From NCBI GenBank assembly GCA_031292525.1, contig JARLGY010000054.1, positions 1 through 64,000 on the forward strand: a stretch of 64,000 nucleotides of DNA, in the 5' to 3' direction. The position numbers were made by a program, and so were the translations under genes. The DNA is from Flavipsychrobacter sp. Its GTDB lineage: Bacteria; Bacteroidota; Bacteroidia; Chitinophagales; Chitinophagaceae. Below are positions 1-8,716 of this stretch, piece by piece; the first letter of the stretch is position 1; every line of letters begins with the position of its first letter. The notes beneath the pieces are model-generated. The model saw only the letters and a list, made by a program, of their open reading frames with translations. It made no database searches and had not been told where the DNA came from.

Positions 1-136
1 CAGTCAAAATGAGCCGCTGCCGTTGGTTAGGTGTTTATCAACATAAAATTGTGGATTCTAAAAGAAAAAAAAAGCAAAAAAGAAAATACTAATAATAGTA
101 ATAATGTCTTCAAAAAGACTCTTTGCAAATCTAAAG

Positions 137-425
137 GAACACTTCACTCTGTGGAATAGTGCATAACTTCTTCACTGGAATACCCGCCACCAATAGTACC
201 TTGCGTCAGCATATATAACCTGTAAACCCTCGCGTCAATAGGCATAGTATAAAATATGCGTTGAGTTCTTAAAAATTGCTAATTAAATAAATGTCTCTCA
301 ACGGACATTTTAAGACATTTTTAAAGGTGCTGGTAAAATTTAATATAAGCTACTACGGCATGTTTCAGGCTGTATTCCAATCCAAAATGTCCGTTTCACG
401 AACCGTTTTTTGCAACAGACATTTT
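137..425 (-). repeat. Long hairpin repeat, copy D (reverse orientation)
   Basis: This is a degenerate copy of the repeat also present at 7226-7712, 57551-58039 and 61331-61542. Read on the minus strand, it has the AAAATGTCyGTT hairpin (384-425, stem of 12 with one mismatch), then the doubled AATGTCTTAAAATGTC motif with a short stem (289-311), then the tail motif GCAAGGTACTATTGG and a diverged form of the CCAAAAGATGATATGCAC / GTTCCAC block (about 137-205). The order of the blocks matches the other copies. No open frame is shared among the copies. Confidence 0.7.
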
Positions 426-620
426 ACAAGCTCCCATCCTTTTTTCAAGGAGGGGTAGCCGCAGCCGGGTGGTTACACTCGCAAAATCTTAAAAAGGAGG
501 ACGCTGTATTAGATTGGTCCCGGTCCGGTTCCGGTTTTTAAATCGGACAAGACACCCTTAGTGTCTAATCGGCTTTAACCCTCTAGGGGCAAGCATTACA
601 GCCCAAGCACAAAAGTAATT

Positions 621-644
621 GCCCTGTCCGGTACCGGACAGGGC
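621..644. repeat. Perfect 24-bp palindrome
   Basis: The two 12-base arms (GCCCTGTCCGGT and its complement ACCGGACAGGGC) abut with no spacer. As DNA this could be a dimer binding site. As RNA it would need to open a small loop. Related GC-rich pieces (GGTCCCGGTCCGGTTCCGG) lie about 100 bp upstream. No gene starts nearby on the plus strand, and the closest coding sequence ends at 897 on the minus strand. Confidence 0.75.
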
Positions 645-656
645 AGACAAGACAAA

Positions 657-827
657 TTGATTATTAGGATACGTTTTAGAAAGATATTTGTTATAAATGG
701 TAGATACGACGACTTATATCTTGGGGCTGGTTTTGTCCCTGATTTCTCACAAGGCAATTACTATATAAAAGAAAGCCGCCAGCTAAAGAAAATAGTCGCG
801 CGCGCTTTCAAACCGACAAATAGGTAA
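657..827 (+). other. Short open frame, possible gene relic
   Basis: Starting from a TTG, this frame gives about 56 residues of protein-like composition, including the stretch INGRYDDLYLGAGFVPDF and a basic C-terminus ending KPTNR. There is no ATG and no clear ribosome binding site, and the frame is open upstream only to a stop at 576. I do not recognise the product. It could be the tail of a decayed gene or chance. Confidence 0.15.
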
Positions 828-896
828 TACGTAATACTTAATTTAATTCAACCCAATTGTTGATTGGTATGTTTCAGACAGAAAATACATCAAAAA

Positions 897-1322
897 CTAA
901 AAGAGTTCCTTGCGATGCTCGTGCACCCAGCCGTTTATATATTCTGCTATATCTGCGGTAGGTGAGCTTGGGCCAAATAGCTTGCCGGTGCCCAGGGCAT
1001 TCAGCTGCTCCATATCCTCTTCGGGTATAATGCCACCCCCGGTAAGCAGCACATTATCCAGTCCCTTTTCCTTCATCAGGTTTATGATCTTGGGGAACAC
1101 AGTCATATGGGCGCCGCTGAGTATGCTTATGCCAATAGCGTCAGCATCTTCTTGCAGCGCTGTTGCTACCACCATTTCAGGCGTCTGGCGCAGGCCGGTA
1201 TATATTACCTCCATCCCCGCATCCCGCAAGGCGGTGGCTATAACTTTAGCGCCCCTGTCGTGGCCATCCAGTCCCACCTTGGCTACCACTACCCTTATAG
1301 GCCTTTGTTCATTATGACTCAT
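897..1322 (-). CDS. Cobalamin-binding small subunit of methylmalonyl-CoA mutase type
   Basis: This 141-residue protein is a stand-alone B12-binding domain of the methylmalonyl-CoA mutase family, which carries adenosylcobalamin for isomerisation of methylmalonyl-CoA and succinyl-CoA or a related acyl-CoA. The signature DGHDRG (residues 19-24) supplies the histidine that coordinates cobalt (DxHxxG motif). GISILSGAH (about 64-72) and LTGGGIIP (about 93-100) fit the cofactor-binding loops of the Rossmann-like fold. The length matches the split C-terminal subunit rather than a full mutase, so a separate catalytic subunit must be encoded elsewhere. It is transcribed alone. The exact acyl-CoA substrate cannot be read from this subunit. 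Confidence 0.9.
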   Translation of the reverse strand: MSHNEQRPIRVVVAKVGLDGHDRGAKVIATALRDAGMEVIYTGLRQTPEMVVATALQEDADAIGISILSGAHMTVFPKIINLMKEKGLDNVLLTGGGIIPEEDMEQLNALGTGKLFGPSSPTADIAEYINGWVHEHRKELF

Positions 1323-1366
1323 AGCTTTTCAGAAAATATATATACTGTCACCATTAAGGTGGGCAA

Positions 1367-1374
1367 CAAAAGTA
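1367..1374 (-). promoter_or_regulatory. Putative -7 promoter element for the B12-binding subunit gene
   Basis: Read on the minus strand the sequence is TACTTTTG, matching the Bacteroidota -7 consensus TAnnTTTG. It lies 44 bases before the start codon at 1322, leaving a leader of roughly 40 nt. No clear -33 TTTG is seen at the expected spacing. Confidence 0.4.
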
Positions 1375-1443
1375 AGAATTTATAGTGCTTCATACTAAAA
1401 CCTTTTATATTTAGGTTATAGTTCGTTATAAAACCTTTAACCT

Positions 1444-2160
1444 ATGAAAAAATATATCCTTTTATGCAGCGCAGTATTATTTACCCTGCAGGCCACCGCT
1501 CAGAATGGCTTCTTTTTACAACCCGCTGCATCAACAGGGTTTAGCAAAACGGTGGTACATGATTTTGGAGGTCAACCCGATTACAAAAATGTTACAAGTA
1601 CTAACTTTTCCTTTGGCATAGGTTACAAACTTAATAAATGGCGCTTTGCCACAGGCATAAGTTACCTACGCACAGGCAACAGTATAGACCTGACATTTGC
1701 AACATTTGACCCCCTTACAGGAACACTAACTGGCTATCAACATCGAACGCTGTGCTATTATTTCCATCACCTGGTTGTTCCTGTTACAGCAGGCTATCAG
1801 CTAAATTTGTCCAGCAAGTTCATCCTGATGCCAACGCTGGGGGCAGAATTATCCTATAATATAGATGAAAAAGAAACCCTCACAGGCTATCCCGATAAAA
1901 CGTTATCTAATGAGTCATTTAACAACAATTACCACAGAGTAAGTCTGTGGGGCACAGCCAACGTGCATCTGGAGTATGCTGCCGGTAAAAAATTATCCCT
2001 TTTTGCTGGCCCGTCTGCCCATGTAATGTTAAGCAACATGTACAAAGTGCCTGCTGGTGCCCCGTACAATGCTACTCAGCATAATAACGCCTACTTATTT
2101 GATGCTGGGATAACGTGGTTTTTCCACAAAAAAGCAAAGACTGAGACGAAGGTTCAGTAA
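1444..2160 (+). CDS. Outer membrane beta-barrel protein
   Basis: The 238-residue protein has a typical signal peptide (MKKYILLCSAVLFTLQATAQ, cut after AQ at residue 20). It continues with alternating aromatic/hydrophobic strands such as FSFGIGYKLNKWRFATGISYLR and a C-terminal segment ending near LFDAGITWFF, the pattern of small 8-10 strand barrels (PorT/OmpW-like fold) common in this phylum. It is expected in the outer membrane, with no catalytic motif. The reading frame is isolated: the neighbour on the left is divergent and glnS follows after 63 bp with its own promoter-like element. A specific role cannot be assigned. Confidence 0.75.
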   Translation: MKKYILLCSAVLFTLQATAQNGFFLQPAASTGFSKTVVHDFGGQPDYKNVTSTNFSFGIGYKLNKWRFATGISYLRTGNSIDLTFATFDPLTGTLTGYQHRTLCYYFHHLVVPVTAGYQLNLSSKFILMPTLGAELSYNIDEKETLTGYPDKTLSNESFNNNYHRVSLWGTANVHLEYAAGKKLSLFAGPSAHVMLSNMYKVPAGAPYNATQHNNAYLFDAGITWFFHKKAKTETKVQ

Positions 2161-2208
2161 TTTAAATACAGTTTCATCCTTTGTAATCAACCTTTTAGCC
2201 CAAAAGCC

Positions 2209-2216
2209 TAACTTTG
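2209..2216 (+). promoter_or_regulatory. Putative -7 element just before glnS
   Basis: TAACTTTG matches the TAnnTTTG consensus and ends only 7 bases before the glnS ATG at 2224. If used, transcription would begin within a few bases of the start codon, giving a leaderless or nearly leaderless mRNA. No clear -33 element at 19-20 bp spacing is seen, so this is a weak call. Confidence 0.3.
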
Positions 2217-2223
2217 CCATGCA

Positions 2224-3903
2224 ATGAGCGAAGAAAGATCACTAAACTTTTTAGAAGAAATAATTGAGGCTGATATTGCCGCTGGCAAGAATGATGGACA
2301 TGTGCAAACACGTTTCCCACCAGAGCCTAACGGTTACCTGCATATAGGCCATGCATCGTCTATTGTGCTCAACTTTGGGTTGGCACAAAAGTACAATGGC
2401 AAGTGCAATCTCCGTTTCGATGATACCAATCCTGTAACAGAAGAAACAGAGTACGTAGAAAGCATAAAGAACGATATAAAATGGCTGCTGCAAGGCACTG
2501 GCATGGAATGGGCCAACGAGTTCTATGCATCTGACTATTTTGAACAGATCTACACATTCGCTACAGACCTCATCATGAAAGGCTTGGCATATGTAGATGA
2601 CAGCAGTGCTGAAGAAATTGCTGCTACAAAAGGATCTACTACAGCACCGGGTACCAACAGTCCATATCGCGACAGGAGTATTGAAGAGAATCTGCAATTG
2701 TTTGCTGCCATGCGTGCCGGTAAGTATGCCGATGGTGAAAAAGTATTGCGTGCCAAAATAGATATGGGCCACCCCAACCTGTTGCTGCGCGATCCTGTTA
2801 TATACCGCATTAAGCACGCACACCACCACCGCACCGGCGATGCCTGGTGCATATACCCCATGTACGACTTTGCACATGGCCAGAGCGATAGCATAGAGCA
2901 CATTACACACTCTATCTGTACGCTGGAGTTTATACATCACAGGCCGCTGTATAATTGGTTTATAGAGCAGTTGGGTATCTTCCCAAGCCATCAGTACGAG
3001 TTTGCCCGTCGCAACTTATCTTATACTGTAATGAGCAAGCGCAAACTGCTGCAACTGGTAAATGAAAACTACGTAACCGGCTGGGACGATCCACGTATGC
3101 CTACCATTAGTGGTATGCGCCGCCGCGGTTATACGCCTGAAGCGCTGCGCCAGTTTTGCGATACTATAGGCGTGGCCCGCCGCGAAAATGTGGTGGACCT
3201 TAGCCTGCTGGAATTCTGTGTACGCGAACACCTGAACAAAAGCAGTGACCGTGTTATGGCGGTATTGGATCCTGTGAAGCTGGTCATCACCAACTACCCG
3301 GAAGGCCAGGAAGATTTGTTTGATGTAGAGAACAACCCCGAAGATGGAACCGGCAGTACACGCAAAGTACCTTTCAGCAGGGAAGTATGGATAGAGAACG
3401 AAGACTTTATGGAAGTAGCACCCAAGAAATTCTTCCGCCTGGCACCAGGTCAAATGGTGCGGCTGAAGGGTGCTTACATCATCAAATGCGATGACTTTAA
3501 AAAAGATGAGAGCGGCAAAATAACAGAGATATACTGCAGCTACCTGCCCGAAAGCAAAAGTGGTAACGATACCAGCGGACTGCATGTAAAAGGCACCATA
3601 CACTGGGTAAGCGTACCGCATGCCCTTACTGCCGAAGTAAGGATGTACGACAGGCTATTTAGTGTTGAAGACCCCGCAACAGCCGAGGGTGATTTCAAAG
3701 ACCATATAAATCCAAATTCAATAGAGGTTTTGCCAGCTGCATATATTGAGCCTTCATTGGCTACTGCAGAGGCTGGCAAACAATTTCAGTTCCTGCGCAA
3801 AGGTTATTTCTGTGTAGATAAGGATAGCCAACCTGGCAAGCTTGTCTTCAACCGCACCGTTACACTTAAAGATGCCTGGGTTAAGGAAATGAAGAAGGCA
3901 TAA
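2224..3903 (+). CDS. glnS: Glutaminyl-tRNA synthetase
   Basis: This class I aminoacyl-tRNA synthetase charges tRNA-Gln with glutamine in the cytoplasm. The ATP-binding HIGH signature is present in [15 protein letters not shown] (about residues 33-47) and the KMSKS-type loop is VMSKRKL (about 268-274). Between them lie the FDDTNP and [13 protein letters not shown] elements of the GlnRS/GluRS catalytic core, and the C-terminal half forms the two anticodon-binding beta-barrels. At 559 residues the length is right for a bacterial GlnRS. Presence of GlnRS implies direct charging rather than reliance only on the GatCAB amidotransferase route. An antiporter gene follows 25 bp downstream and may be cotranscribed. 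Confidence 0.97.
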   Translation: MSEERSLNFLEEIIEADIAAGKNDGHVQTRFPPEPNGYLHIGHASSIVLNFGLAQKYNGKCNLRFDDTNPVTEETEYVESIKNDIKWLLQGTGMEWANEFYASDYFEQIYTFATDLIMKGLAYVDDSSAEEIAATKGSTTAPGTNSPYRDRSIEENLQLFAAMRAGKYADGEKVLRAKIDMGHPNLLLRDPVIYRIKHAHHHRTGDAWCIYPMYDFAHGQSDSIEHITHSICTLEFIHHRPLYNWFIEQLGIFPSHQYEFARRNLSYTVMSKRKLLQLVNENYVTGWDDPRMPTISGMRRRGYTPEALRQFCDTIGVARRENVVDLSLLEFCVREHLNKSSDRVMAVLDPVKLVITNYPEGQEDLFDVENNPEDGTGSTRKVPFSREVWIENEDFMEVAPKKFFRLAPGQMVRLKGAYIIKCDDFKKDESGKITEIYCSYLPESKSGNDTSGLHVKGTIHWVSVPHALTAEVRMYDRLFSVEDPATAEGDFKDHINPNSIEVLPAAYIEPSLATAEAGKQFQFLRKGYFCVDKDSQPGKLVFNRTVTLKDAWVKEMKKA

Positions 3904-3928
3904 AGAACATACTCCATAAACACCGCAA

Positions 3929-5158
3929 ATGGCATACGAAGCGTTAGTGATACTGGTGTGTATTTGCGGTGTTTTTTCTTACATCAACGTAAGGTTTTTA
4001 AAGCTGCCCCCCACTATTGGGGTGATGCTGCTTTCTCTGGTGCTGTCTTTATTGGTTTTGGCAGCGGGTAACTCCTTTCCCTGGTTCTCCAATTTTATTG
4101 TAACACTTATAGGTGGCATAGACTTTGGCAAGCTGCTGATGAAGGTAATGCTAGGCTTCCTACTGTTTGCAGGTGCCATACATATAGATGCCACAGCACT
4201 GCGAAAGCAAATGTTATCCGTCATTGCCTTATCTACTATAGGTACGGTGCTATCTACAGCCCTTATTGCTGTTGCTTTGTTCTACATGCTCCCACTGTTC
4301 CATCTGCAAATACCACTTATATACTGCTTACTGTTTGCTGCGCTCATATCCCCTACAGATCCGGTAGCGGTTTTGGCCATACTGAAAAAAGCTAAGTTGC
4401 CACAGTCGCTGGAGCTTAAAATAGCAGGAGAATCTTTGTTTAATGATGGGGTAGCTGTGGTCATATTTGTGAGTCTTTTAGAGATCTCGCAGATCGGGTA
4501 CGACAAGCTCAGCGCAGGCACTATTGCACTTTCATTTTTGCGAGAGGCTGGTGGTGGCCTATTATGGGGCGCCTTCCTGGGCTACCTGGGTTATTGGGCC
4601 ATACGCACTATTGATAATTACCAGGTAGAAGTGCTTATTACTATAGGTACAGTAATGGGTGGCTACTTTATAGCTGATCTCATTCATGTATCGGGTCCGC
4701 TGGCAATGGTAGTGGCGGGTATTATTTTAGGTAACAAAGCCCGCAAATCGGCGATGTCTGACATATCGATGGATTATACCGGGAAGTTTTGGGAGCTGAT
4801 GGATGAAATACTGAATGCCATACTTTTCTTGCTGGTGGGGTTTGAAATGCTGGTGATAAAAATGGATGGCCCTTTACTTTTAGCCGGTTGTGCCGTTATA
4901 GTTATTGCACTGCTGGCGCGCTGGCTTTCGGTTGCACTACCCATATCCATCCTAAGCCTGGGGATGAAGTTTGAAAAGAATGTTATTGGCATACTTACCT
5001 GGGGGGGGTTGCGAGGGGGGTTGTCAATTGCACTGGCACTTTCACTACCACAAAATGCATGGCACGACCCTTTGCTGGCAATCACCTACATCGTCGTAGT
5101 ATTTTCTATCGCAGTACAAGGGTTTAGTCTGGTAAAGTTTAGCCACAAACTATTGTAG
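3929..5158 (+). CDS. Cation/proton antiporter, CPA1 family
   Basis: The 409-residue protein is almost entirely hydrophobic with about 12 predicted membrane helices, consistent with a monovalent cation/proton antiporter in the inner membrane. The motifs ISPTDPVAVLAIL (about residues 140-152) and GESLFNDGVAVVIF (about 168-181) are the conserved ion-binding helices of the CPA1/NhaP family. TWGGLRGGLSIALAL near the C-terminus is another family signature. It lacks the long cytoplasmic tail of some NhaP proteins. It lies 25 bp after glnS on the same strand and converges with the radical SAM gene. Na+ versus K+ preference cannot be told. Confidence 0.9.
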   Translation: MAYEALVILVCICGVFSYINVRFLKLPPTIGVMLLSLVLSLLVLAAGNSFPWFSNFIVTLIGGIDFGKLLMKVMLGFLLFAGAIHIDATALRKQMLSVIALSTIGTVLSTALIAVALFYMLPLFHLQIPLIYCLLFAALISPTDPVAVLAILKKAKLPQSLELKIAGESLFNDGVAVVIFVSLLEISQIGYDKLSAGTIALSFLREAGGGLLWGAFLGYLGYWAIRTIDNYQVEVLITIGTVMGGYFIADLIHVSGPLAMVVAGIILGNKARKSAMSDISMDYTGKFWELMDEILNAILFLLVGFEMLVIKMDGPLLLAGCAVIVIALLARWLSVALPISILSLGMKFEKNVIGILTWGGLRGGLSIALALSLPQNAWHDPLLAITYIVVVFSIAVQGFSLVKFSHKLL

Positions 5159-5181
5159 TCATCCGGTTATTCTGCATAGTG

Positions 5182-6477
5182 CTACCAATGTGCAAAGTCC
5201 GCATCAAAGTTCTTCATGCGCTCTGATGGCGGGTTGAAGTACCCAAACTTTAGCGTTGGAAATTCTTCGCGTATCAGCTCCAGCAACTGGCCTACACCCA
5301 TACATTCGCCGGTATCTGTAATGCCCATTTTACCCAGGTACCAGTCGGGGTCTATGTTGAAGTTGCGCCACTGTATCATTTTCAGGTTAGTGGTTTTTAT
5401 TAGTTCACGCAAGGCCTCGTATTCGGCAATACTATCTGTCATACCCGGAAATACAAAGTAGTTGATAGATGACCAGCCATTGTAACGATCCACAACCCGC
5501 AGACTTTCAACTATGTCTTCGAACCTGTAATTGTTGGGCTGGTAGTACTTGGTATAAATATCGGCACGGGCGCTATTGGTACTTACCCTTATGCTGTTCA
5601 GGCCGGCTTTCATCAATTCTTCTACAGCGGCAGGTTTGCTACCGTTTGTATTGATGTTAATACTGCCTTTATTGGTATGCTTGCGAATCTCTATGATCGA
5701 TTTCTTAATGGTTTCCCACATCAGCAGTGGCTCACCCTCGCAACCCTGCCCAAAACTAATGATGGGGTACGGTGCAGTTTCCAGATGGGGCACAGTAAAT
5801 TCAACTATCTCTTCAGCAGTAGGTTTAAACTGCAACCTGTCTTGCGTAGATACTATCGTTTCTTCCTCTGGCTGGAAAGAAATGCAACCAATACAATTGG
5901 CATTGCAAGCCGGTGAAGAAGGTACCGGGCACTCCCAACGGCCCATAAAGTAATTGCGGGCAGCAGGACAATGATAGGTGAGTGCACAGTTGTTTGCCAG
6001 GTGCTGCACCAAGCGGTTTTGTGGGTAGTGGGCCAGCATGTCTTTCACGCCTATCTGCACTTTGGTATCATCAAAACCTGCGCTTTCCTGCCGTATGTCT
6101 TGCTCTATACGTACTGCAGGAACATAAAATTTATCGTTGAGCCAGCTTGCTGCAGTGTAGCAGAACAAGGGCAGTGTTGGTGCGTCAGCCTGAGTCTCAT
6201 AAGCGGCTATATACAGGCCGGTATGTGCTGGTGGTATAAAGGCGGCTACTGCCCAACCTTTTTCGCACAGGCGCATTTCGCCTGTTTCTATATCTATGCC
6301 TATGCCCTTGCGACCAGGTAGCTCGTACAGGGAGCCGCCTTCGGGTAGTTCTATCCACTCATCTTCAGGTACCGGTACGGCATCCCAACCCATCCTGCCC
6401 ACGGCATATAGTGTGGTATCCTCAAAAATATTACCGTCCCCGTCAGAGTATAGTATGTATGGCGAAGTATCTAACAT
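5182..6477 (-). CDS. Radical SAM protein of unknown substrate
   Basis: The 431-residue protein has the CxxxCxxC [4Fe-4S] cluster motif as CNANCIGC (about residues 190-197), which places it in the radical S-adenosylmethionine superfamily. It is followed by ISFGQGCEGEPLL (SAM-binding GGE-like region) and INTNGSKP (about 275-282). An N-terminal region of about 185 residues precedes the core and contains several further cysteines (CEKGW, FCYTA, NNCALTYHC), so an extra metal site is possible. The C-terminus FGYFNPPSERMKNF has no SPASM cysteine cluster. The gene stands alone, convergent with the antiporter. I do not recognise the substrate. Confidence 0.85.
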   Translation of the reverse strand: MLDTSPYILYSDGDGNIFEDTTLYAVGRMGWDAVPVPEDEWIELPEGGSLYELPGRKGIGIDIETGEMRLCEKGWAVAAFIPPAHTGLYIAAYETQADAPTLPLFCYTAASWLNDKFYVPAVRIEQDIRQESAGFDDTKVQIGVKDMLAHYPQNRLVQHLANNCALTYHCPAARNYFMGRWECPVPSSPACNANCIGCISFQPEEETIVSTQDRLQFKPTAEEIVEFTVPHLETAPYPIISFGQGCEGEPLLMWETIKKSIIEIRKHTNKGSININTNGSKPAAVEELMKAGLNSIRVSTNSARADIYTKYYQPNNYRFEDIVESLRVVDRYNGWSSINYFVFPGMTDSIAEYEALRELIKTTNLKMIQWRNFNIDPDWYLGKMGITDTGECMGVGQLLELIREEFPTLKFGYFNPPSERMKNFDADFAHW

Positions 6478-6531
6478 GGCTTAAAAATCAAAAAATGCAC
6501 AAATAGTTTATCATCACAATGGGCAACATGG

Positions 6532-7140
6532 CTACCAATCTTTTTCACGTTTGTCAATATTGGCAGTTACGTTATCGCTGCAGTAGTTTTCAAAAGCTTC
6601 TTTATCTACACCAGCTGGCTCTACATGATATTGAAATAGCCTGTTGTTGTGGCAGTCTATGGTGAGTATACCATAGCGCAGCAGTACCTGTTCCACCTCG
6701 TGCCAGTGCACCTGCCGTTTGCGCGAGGTAACCGGGAGTTTTATGCCTTCCTTGCTTACCTGTATGGTAAGATTTTTATAAGCGCCACGTTCCCAATACA
6801 GCGCAAATAATAGTGCAAGCGATAGACTACCTGGTACAATAGTGGGGATCCACCGGTGGTGTAGCGCCAGGTAAATGGCTGTGCTCAGTAAAGCAGCCAG
6901 CTCAAACACCCTGAATAACCTGTTATTAATGCCTTGCGTGATCCATTTTATCTTAAAAAGTGAAATGAAGAGGAGCACCAACCCTGCAATCATCATTGCT
7001 AACCCTGCCCACTTTACATCAGCATAGAGCAGGTAAAAGAATGCCCCAATACCGGCTATTACGAAGGCACTGAGCAAGTGCAATCCGGTAACCTGGTGTG
7101 GTTTCACTTTTTCATCCATTACGGGCAACAGAAATGTCAT
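6532..7140 (-). CDS. Small inner-membrane protein, PH-like cytoplasmic part
   Basis: About 200 residues. Four hydrophobic segments (AFVIAGIGAFFYLLY, GLAMMIAGLVLLFISLF, LLSTAIYLALHH, PGSLSLALLFALYW) are followed by a soluble C-terminal part resembling bacterial PH-like domains. I set the start at the ATG at 7140, with 7119 as an alternative. An in-frame ATG at 7272 would add 44 residues, but these are encoded inside the long repeat at 7226-7712 and are not protein-like. No function is assigned. Confidence 0.6.
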   Translation of the reverse strand: MTFLLPVMDEKVKPHQVTGLHLLSAFVIAGIGAFFYLLYADVKWAGLAMMIAGLVLLFISLFKIKWITQGINNRLFRVFELAALLSTAIYLALHHRWIPTIVPGSLSLALLFALYWERGAYKNLTIQVSKEGIKLPVTSRKRQVHWHEVEQVLLRYGILTIDCHNNRLFQYHVEPAGVDKEAFENYCSDNVTANIDKREKDW

Positions 7141-7225
7141 AGCGTGCAAAGTTACAACAATGTGATAGAAATGCGGGATGGGGGGTGGCAAGCCATGTGC
7201 CAGCACTTTTATGCGCGACGTACAA

Positions 7226-7712
7226 TGTCTGTTTTCTTTTGAGAATGTCTTAAAATGTTCGTTGACAGACATTTTGGTAATTGGCTGTAATGTGATACTG
7301 GTAAGGGTTTTGTGAGAAAATGTCTGTTTGAAGTTGAGGAAATTATTGTGCTGTTGTTTGTCTGAACTATGATTTTTTTGATTAGGGTGATTTTGGAGAT
7401 CGTGGAGTGTGATACCACAAAACCAGAGATTAGAGGGGGTGTGCCGGGTCTAGTAGTAAAAGTCTTTTTTCTCCAGAATGTCTTAAAATGTCCGTTGGGG
7501 GACATTTTTAATTTTGGTAAAACCCTTTACTAGATTGCATTTTATTGCATCCACCTTTCTAAAATGTCTGTTGGAATATTTAAACTGGAACGGACATTTT
7601 ATGTGTGTTGAAACGAGTTGCAAGGAAACACAACCACAGTGCAAGATACTATTGGTGGAGGTGGTTTTCCAAAAGATGATATACACAGTTCCACGAGAAG
7701 TGATGTTTCACG
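7226..7712 (+). repeat. Long hairpin repeat, copy A
   Basis: This intergenic repeat aligns over its whole length with 57551-58039. In order it contains a doubled motif AATGTCTTAAAATGT with stem 7252-7275, a conserved linker (ACTGGTAAGGGTTTT, then AATGTCTGTTTG and GAACTATGATTTTT), a variable 60-bp part, a second doubled motif with stem 7485-7508, a 40-bp hairpin with 12-base arms (7561-7600), then GGAAACACA, CAGTGCAAGATACTA and CCAAAAGATGATAT-CACAGTTCCACG up to 7712. GTTCCACG recurs in near-direct repeat at the end. It carries no conserved open frame. Confidence 0.8.
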
Positions 7713-7797
7713 ATATAGATGTCGTAATACCGAGTGGGTTTAATATACAGGCTATTCCATTTTAAAAATATTATATTTACCCAAACTATAATCCAGT

Positions 7798-8253
7798 ATG
7801 AAAAAAGTAGCTCTTGCCTTGTTGATGGCAGCCAGTGGCTGTATGCTTTTGCCTGCCTGCACCAAGAGCAGTAGTAACCCGGCTAAATCTTTGAGCGCGA
7901 CGATAGGCGGTGTATCTGTTACCTGGCAGAATATTATTACAACAGATTCTACAGGCTTTGTGGGTATAAACGGTACTAACACAACGGGTACGACACAGAA
8001 ATCGCTGACCTTTTTGCTGGAAAGCTACAATAATAAAACAGGGGTGTACCCGATAGGAACATCATCGGGTGGTACTTATTCAGACCTATACTATAATGAT
8101 GACACCAAGACCTACTTAGGTGTATCAGGATCGGCAGTAGTGACTACTGCAACATCAAAAAGCGCGATAGGAACGTTTACGGCAGTGCTGATTTCTGCTG
8201 CAAAGGATACGATACAAATTACTGATGGTAAGTTTAGCACTTACTGGCAGTAG
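7798..8253 (+). CDS. Small lipoprotein of unknown function
   Basis: The 151-residue protein has a lipoprotein signal peptide with lipobox LPAC, so cysteine 21 would be acylated after cleavage. The following TKSSSNPAK is a polar linker lacking an acidic residue directly after the cysteine. The mature part is beta-rich with many Thr/Ser residues and repeated strand patterns (SLSATIGGVSVTWQ, KSAIGTFTAVLISAAKDTIQITDGKFS), resembling small secreted DUF-type beta-sandwiches of this phylum. It is anchored to a membrane outside the cytoplasm. It lies between the long repeat copy A and the first hairpin RNA-like element, with no operon partner. I do not recognise a specific family. Confidence 0.75.
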   Translation: MKKVALALLMAASGCMLLPACTKSSSNPAKSLSATIGGVSVTWQNIITTDSTGFVGINGTNTTGTTQKSLTFLLESYNNKTGVYPIGTSSGGTYSDLYYNDDTKTYLGVSGSAVVTTATSKSAIGTFTAVLISAAKDTIQITDGKFSTYWQ

Positions 8254-8305
8254 AAGATTATATTTTTTTAATTTTTCTTTATGCGAAATATGTATGTATC
8301 TATAA

Positions 8306-8601
8306 AATGTTTGCTAAAGTTTTCGTAGCTCGTGGTAAACGGTAGTTTGGAGACTGCGAACCAAGTACGACTTAATAGGAGATTAAGCAGAGCGGGAGCT
8401 TGTTGAAGTGCATTCACACAAATATAATGCCGTTTGAACATCCAAATCAATCATGGCTTAAACCGATATATTTATCTGCTTGCCGACTTGAAAGCTAGGG
8501 TTTATAGATCTGGGAACATGTGCCTAATTTGCTGTGAATTAGTTTTGAAAAATGCAAGTCCATCGGGATAGTTGTTGGTGAGGCAACCAACAACGGCACA
8601 A
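8306..8601 (+). ncRNA. Serial-hairpin RNA-like element, copy 1
   Basis: This shares a string of hairpins with 12142-12321 in the same orientation: GGTAGTTT/AGACTGCG (8341-8358, paired with G-U wobbles as RNA), CTTAAT/ATTAAG (about 8371-8387), CTAATT/AATTAG (about 8524-8541), and GTTGTTGGT/ACCAACAAC (about 8571-8594), ending CGGCACAA. About 114 extra bases sit between the second and third stems (8400-8513). A near -7 element (AATGTTTG, 8306-8313) lies 28 bases before the first stem, the same distance as in copy 2. Whether it is transcribed is inference. Confidence 0.5.
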
Positions 8602-8671
8602 TATGGATCCTTTCATCTTCTGGATATGCAAAATCGGGGTTGATATGCTCACCCTAATCAGAAGACAAATA

Positions 8672-8711
8672 AAAAGGGCCTATTACAAGTCAGTAAAAGT
8701 AGGCCCTTTCA
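8672..8711 (-). terminator. Terminator of the CsgG-like operon
   Basis: An inverted repeat GAAAGGGCCTA / TAGGCCCTTTT lies just after the stop codon at 8717. On the minus strand it is followed by a T-rich run (TTTTTATTTG), the form of a rho-independent terminator for the four genes transcribed leftward. Confidence 0.8.
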
Positions 8712-8716
8712 TCAAT

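Larger units (their letters stand above)
1..896. other. Non-coding region at left edge
   Basis: No convincing gene is seen in this stretch. It holds a degenerate reversed copy of the window's long hairpin repeat (137-425), a GC-rich stretch with several small inverted repeats around 430-660 including a perfect 24-bp palindrome (621-644), and a short open frame (657-827). The first 46 bases could be the last codons of a gene lying to the left (one frame is open until a TAA at 44-46), but this is too short to judge. Confidence 0.6.

Noticed and set aside
7141-7272. Longer start for the membrane-protein gene at 6532-7140
   Set aside because: The extra 44 codons are encoded in repeat A and are not protein-like. 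Their beginning (MSVNEHFKTF) is the translation of the AATGTCTTAAAATGT motif, as in a similar spurious start at 7505.
7514-7765. 83-codon frame on the plus strand across the end of repeat copy A, with a segment (VFQKMIYTVPREVMFHDI) similar to one in copy B (VYQKMICTVPRVGVFHKI)
   Set aside because: The similarity is explained by DNA-level conservation of the repeat. In copy C the same frame runs into a stop right after TVPR, and frame conservation is not seen outside this block, so a coding role is not supported.
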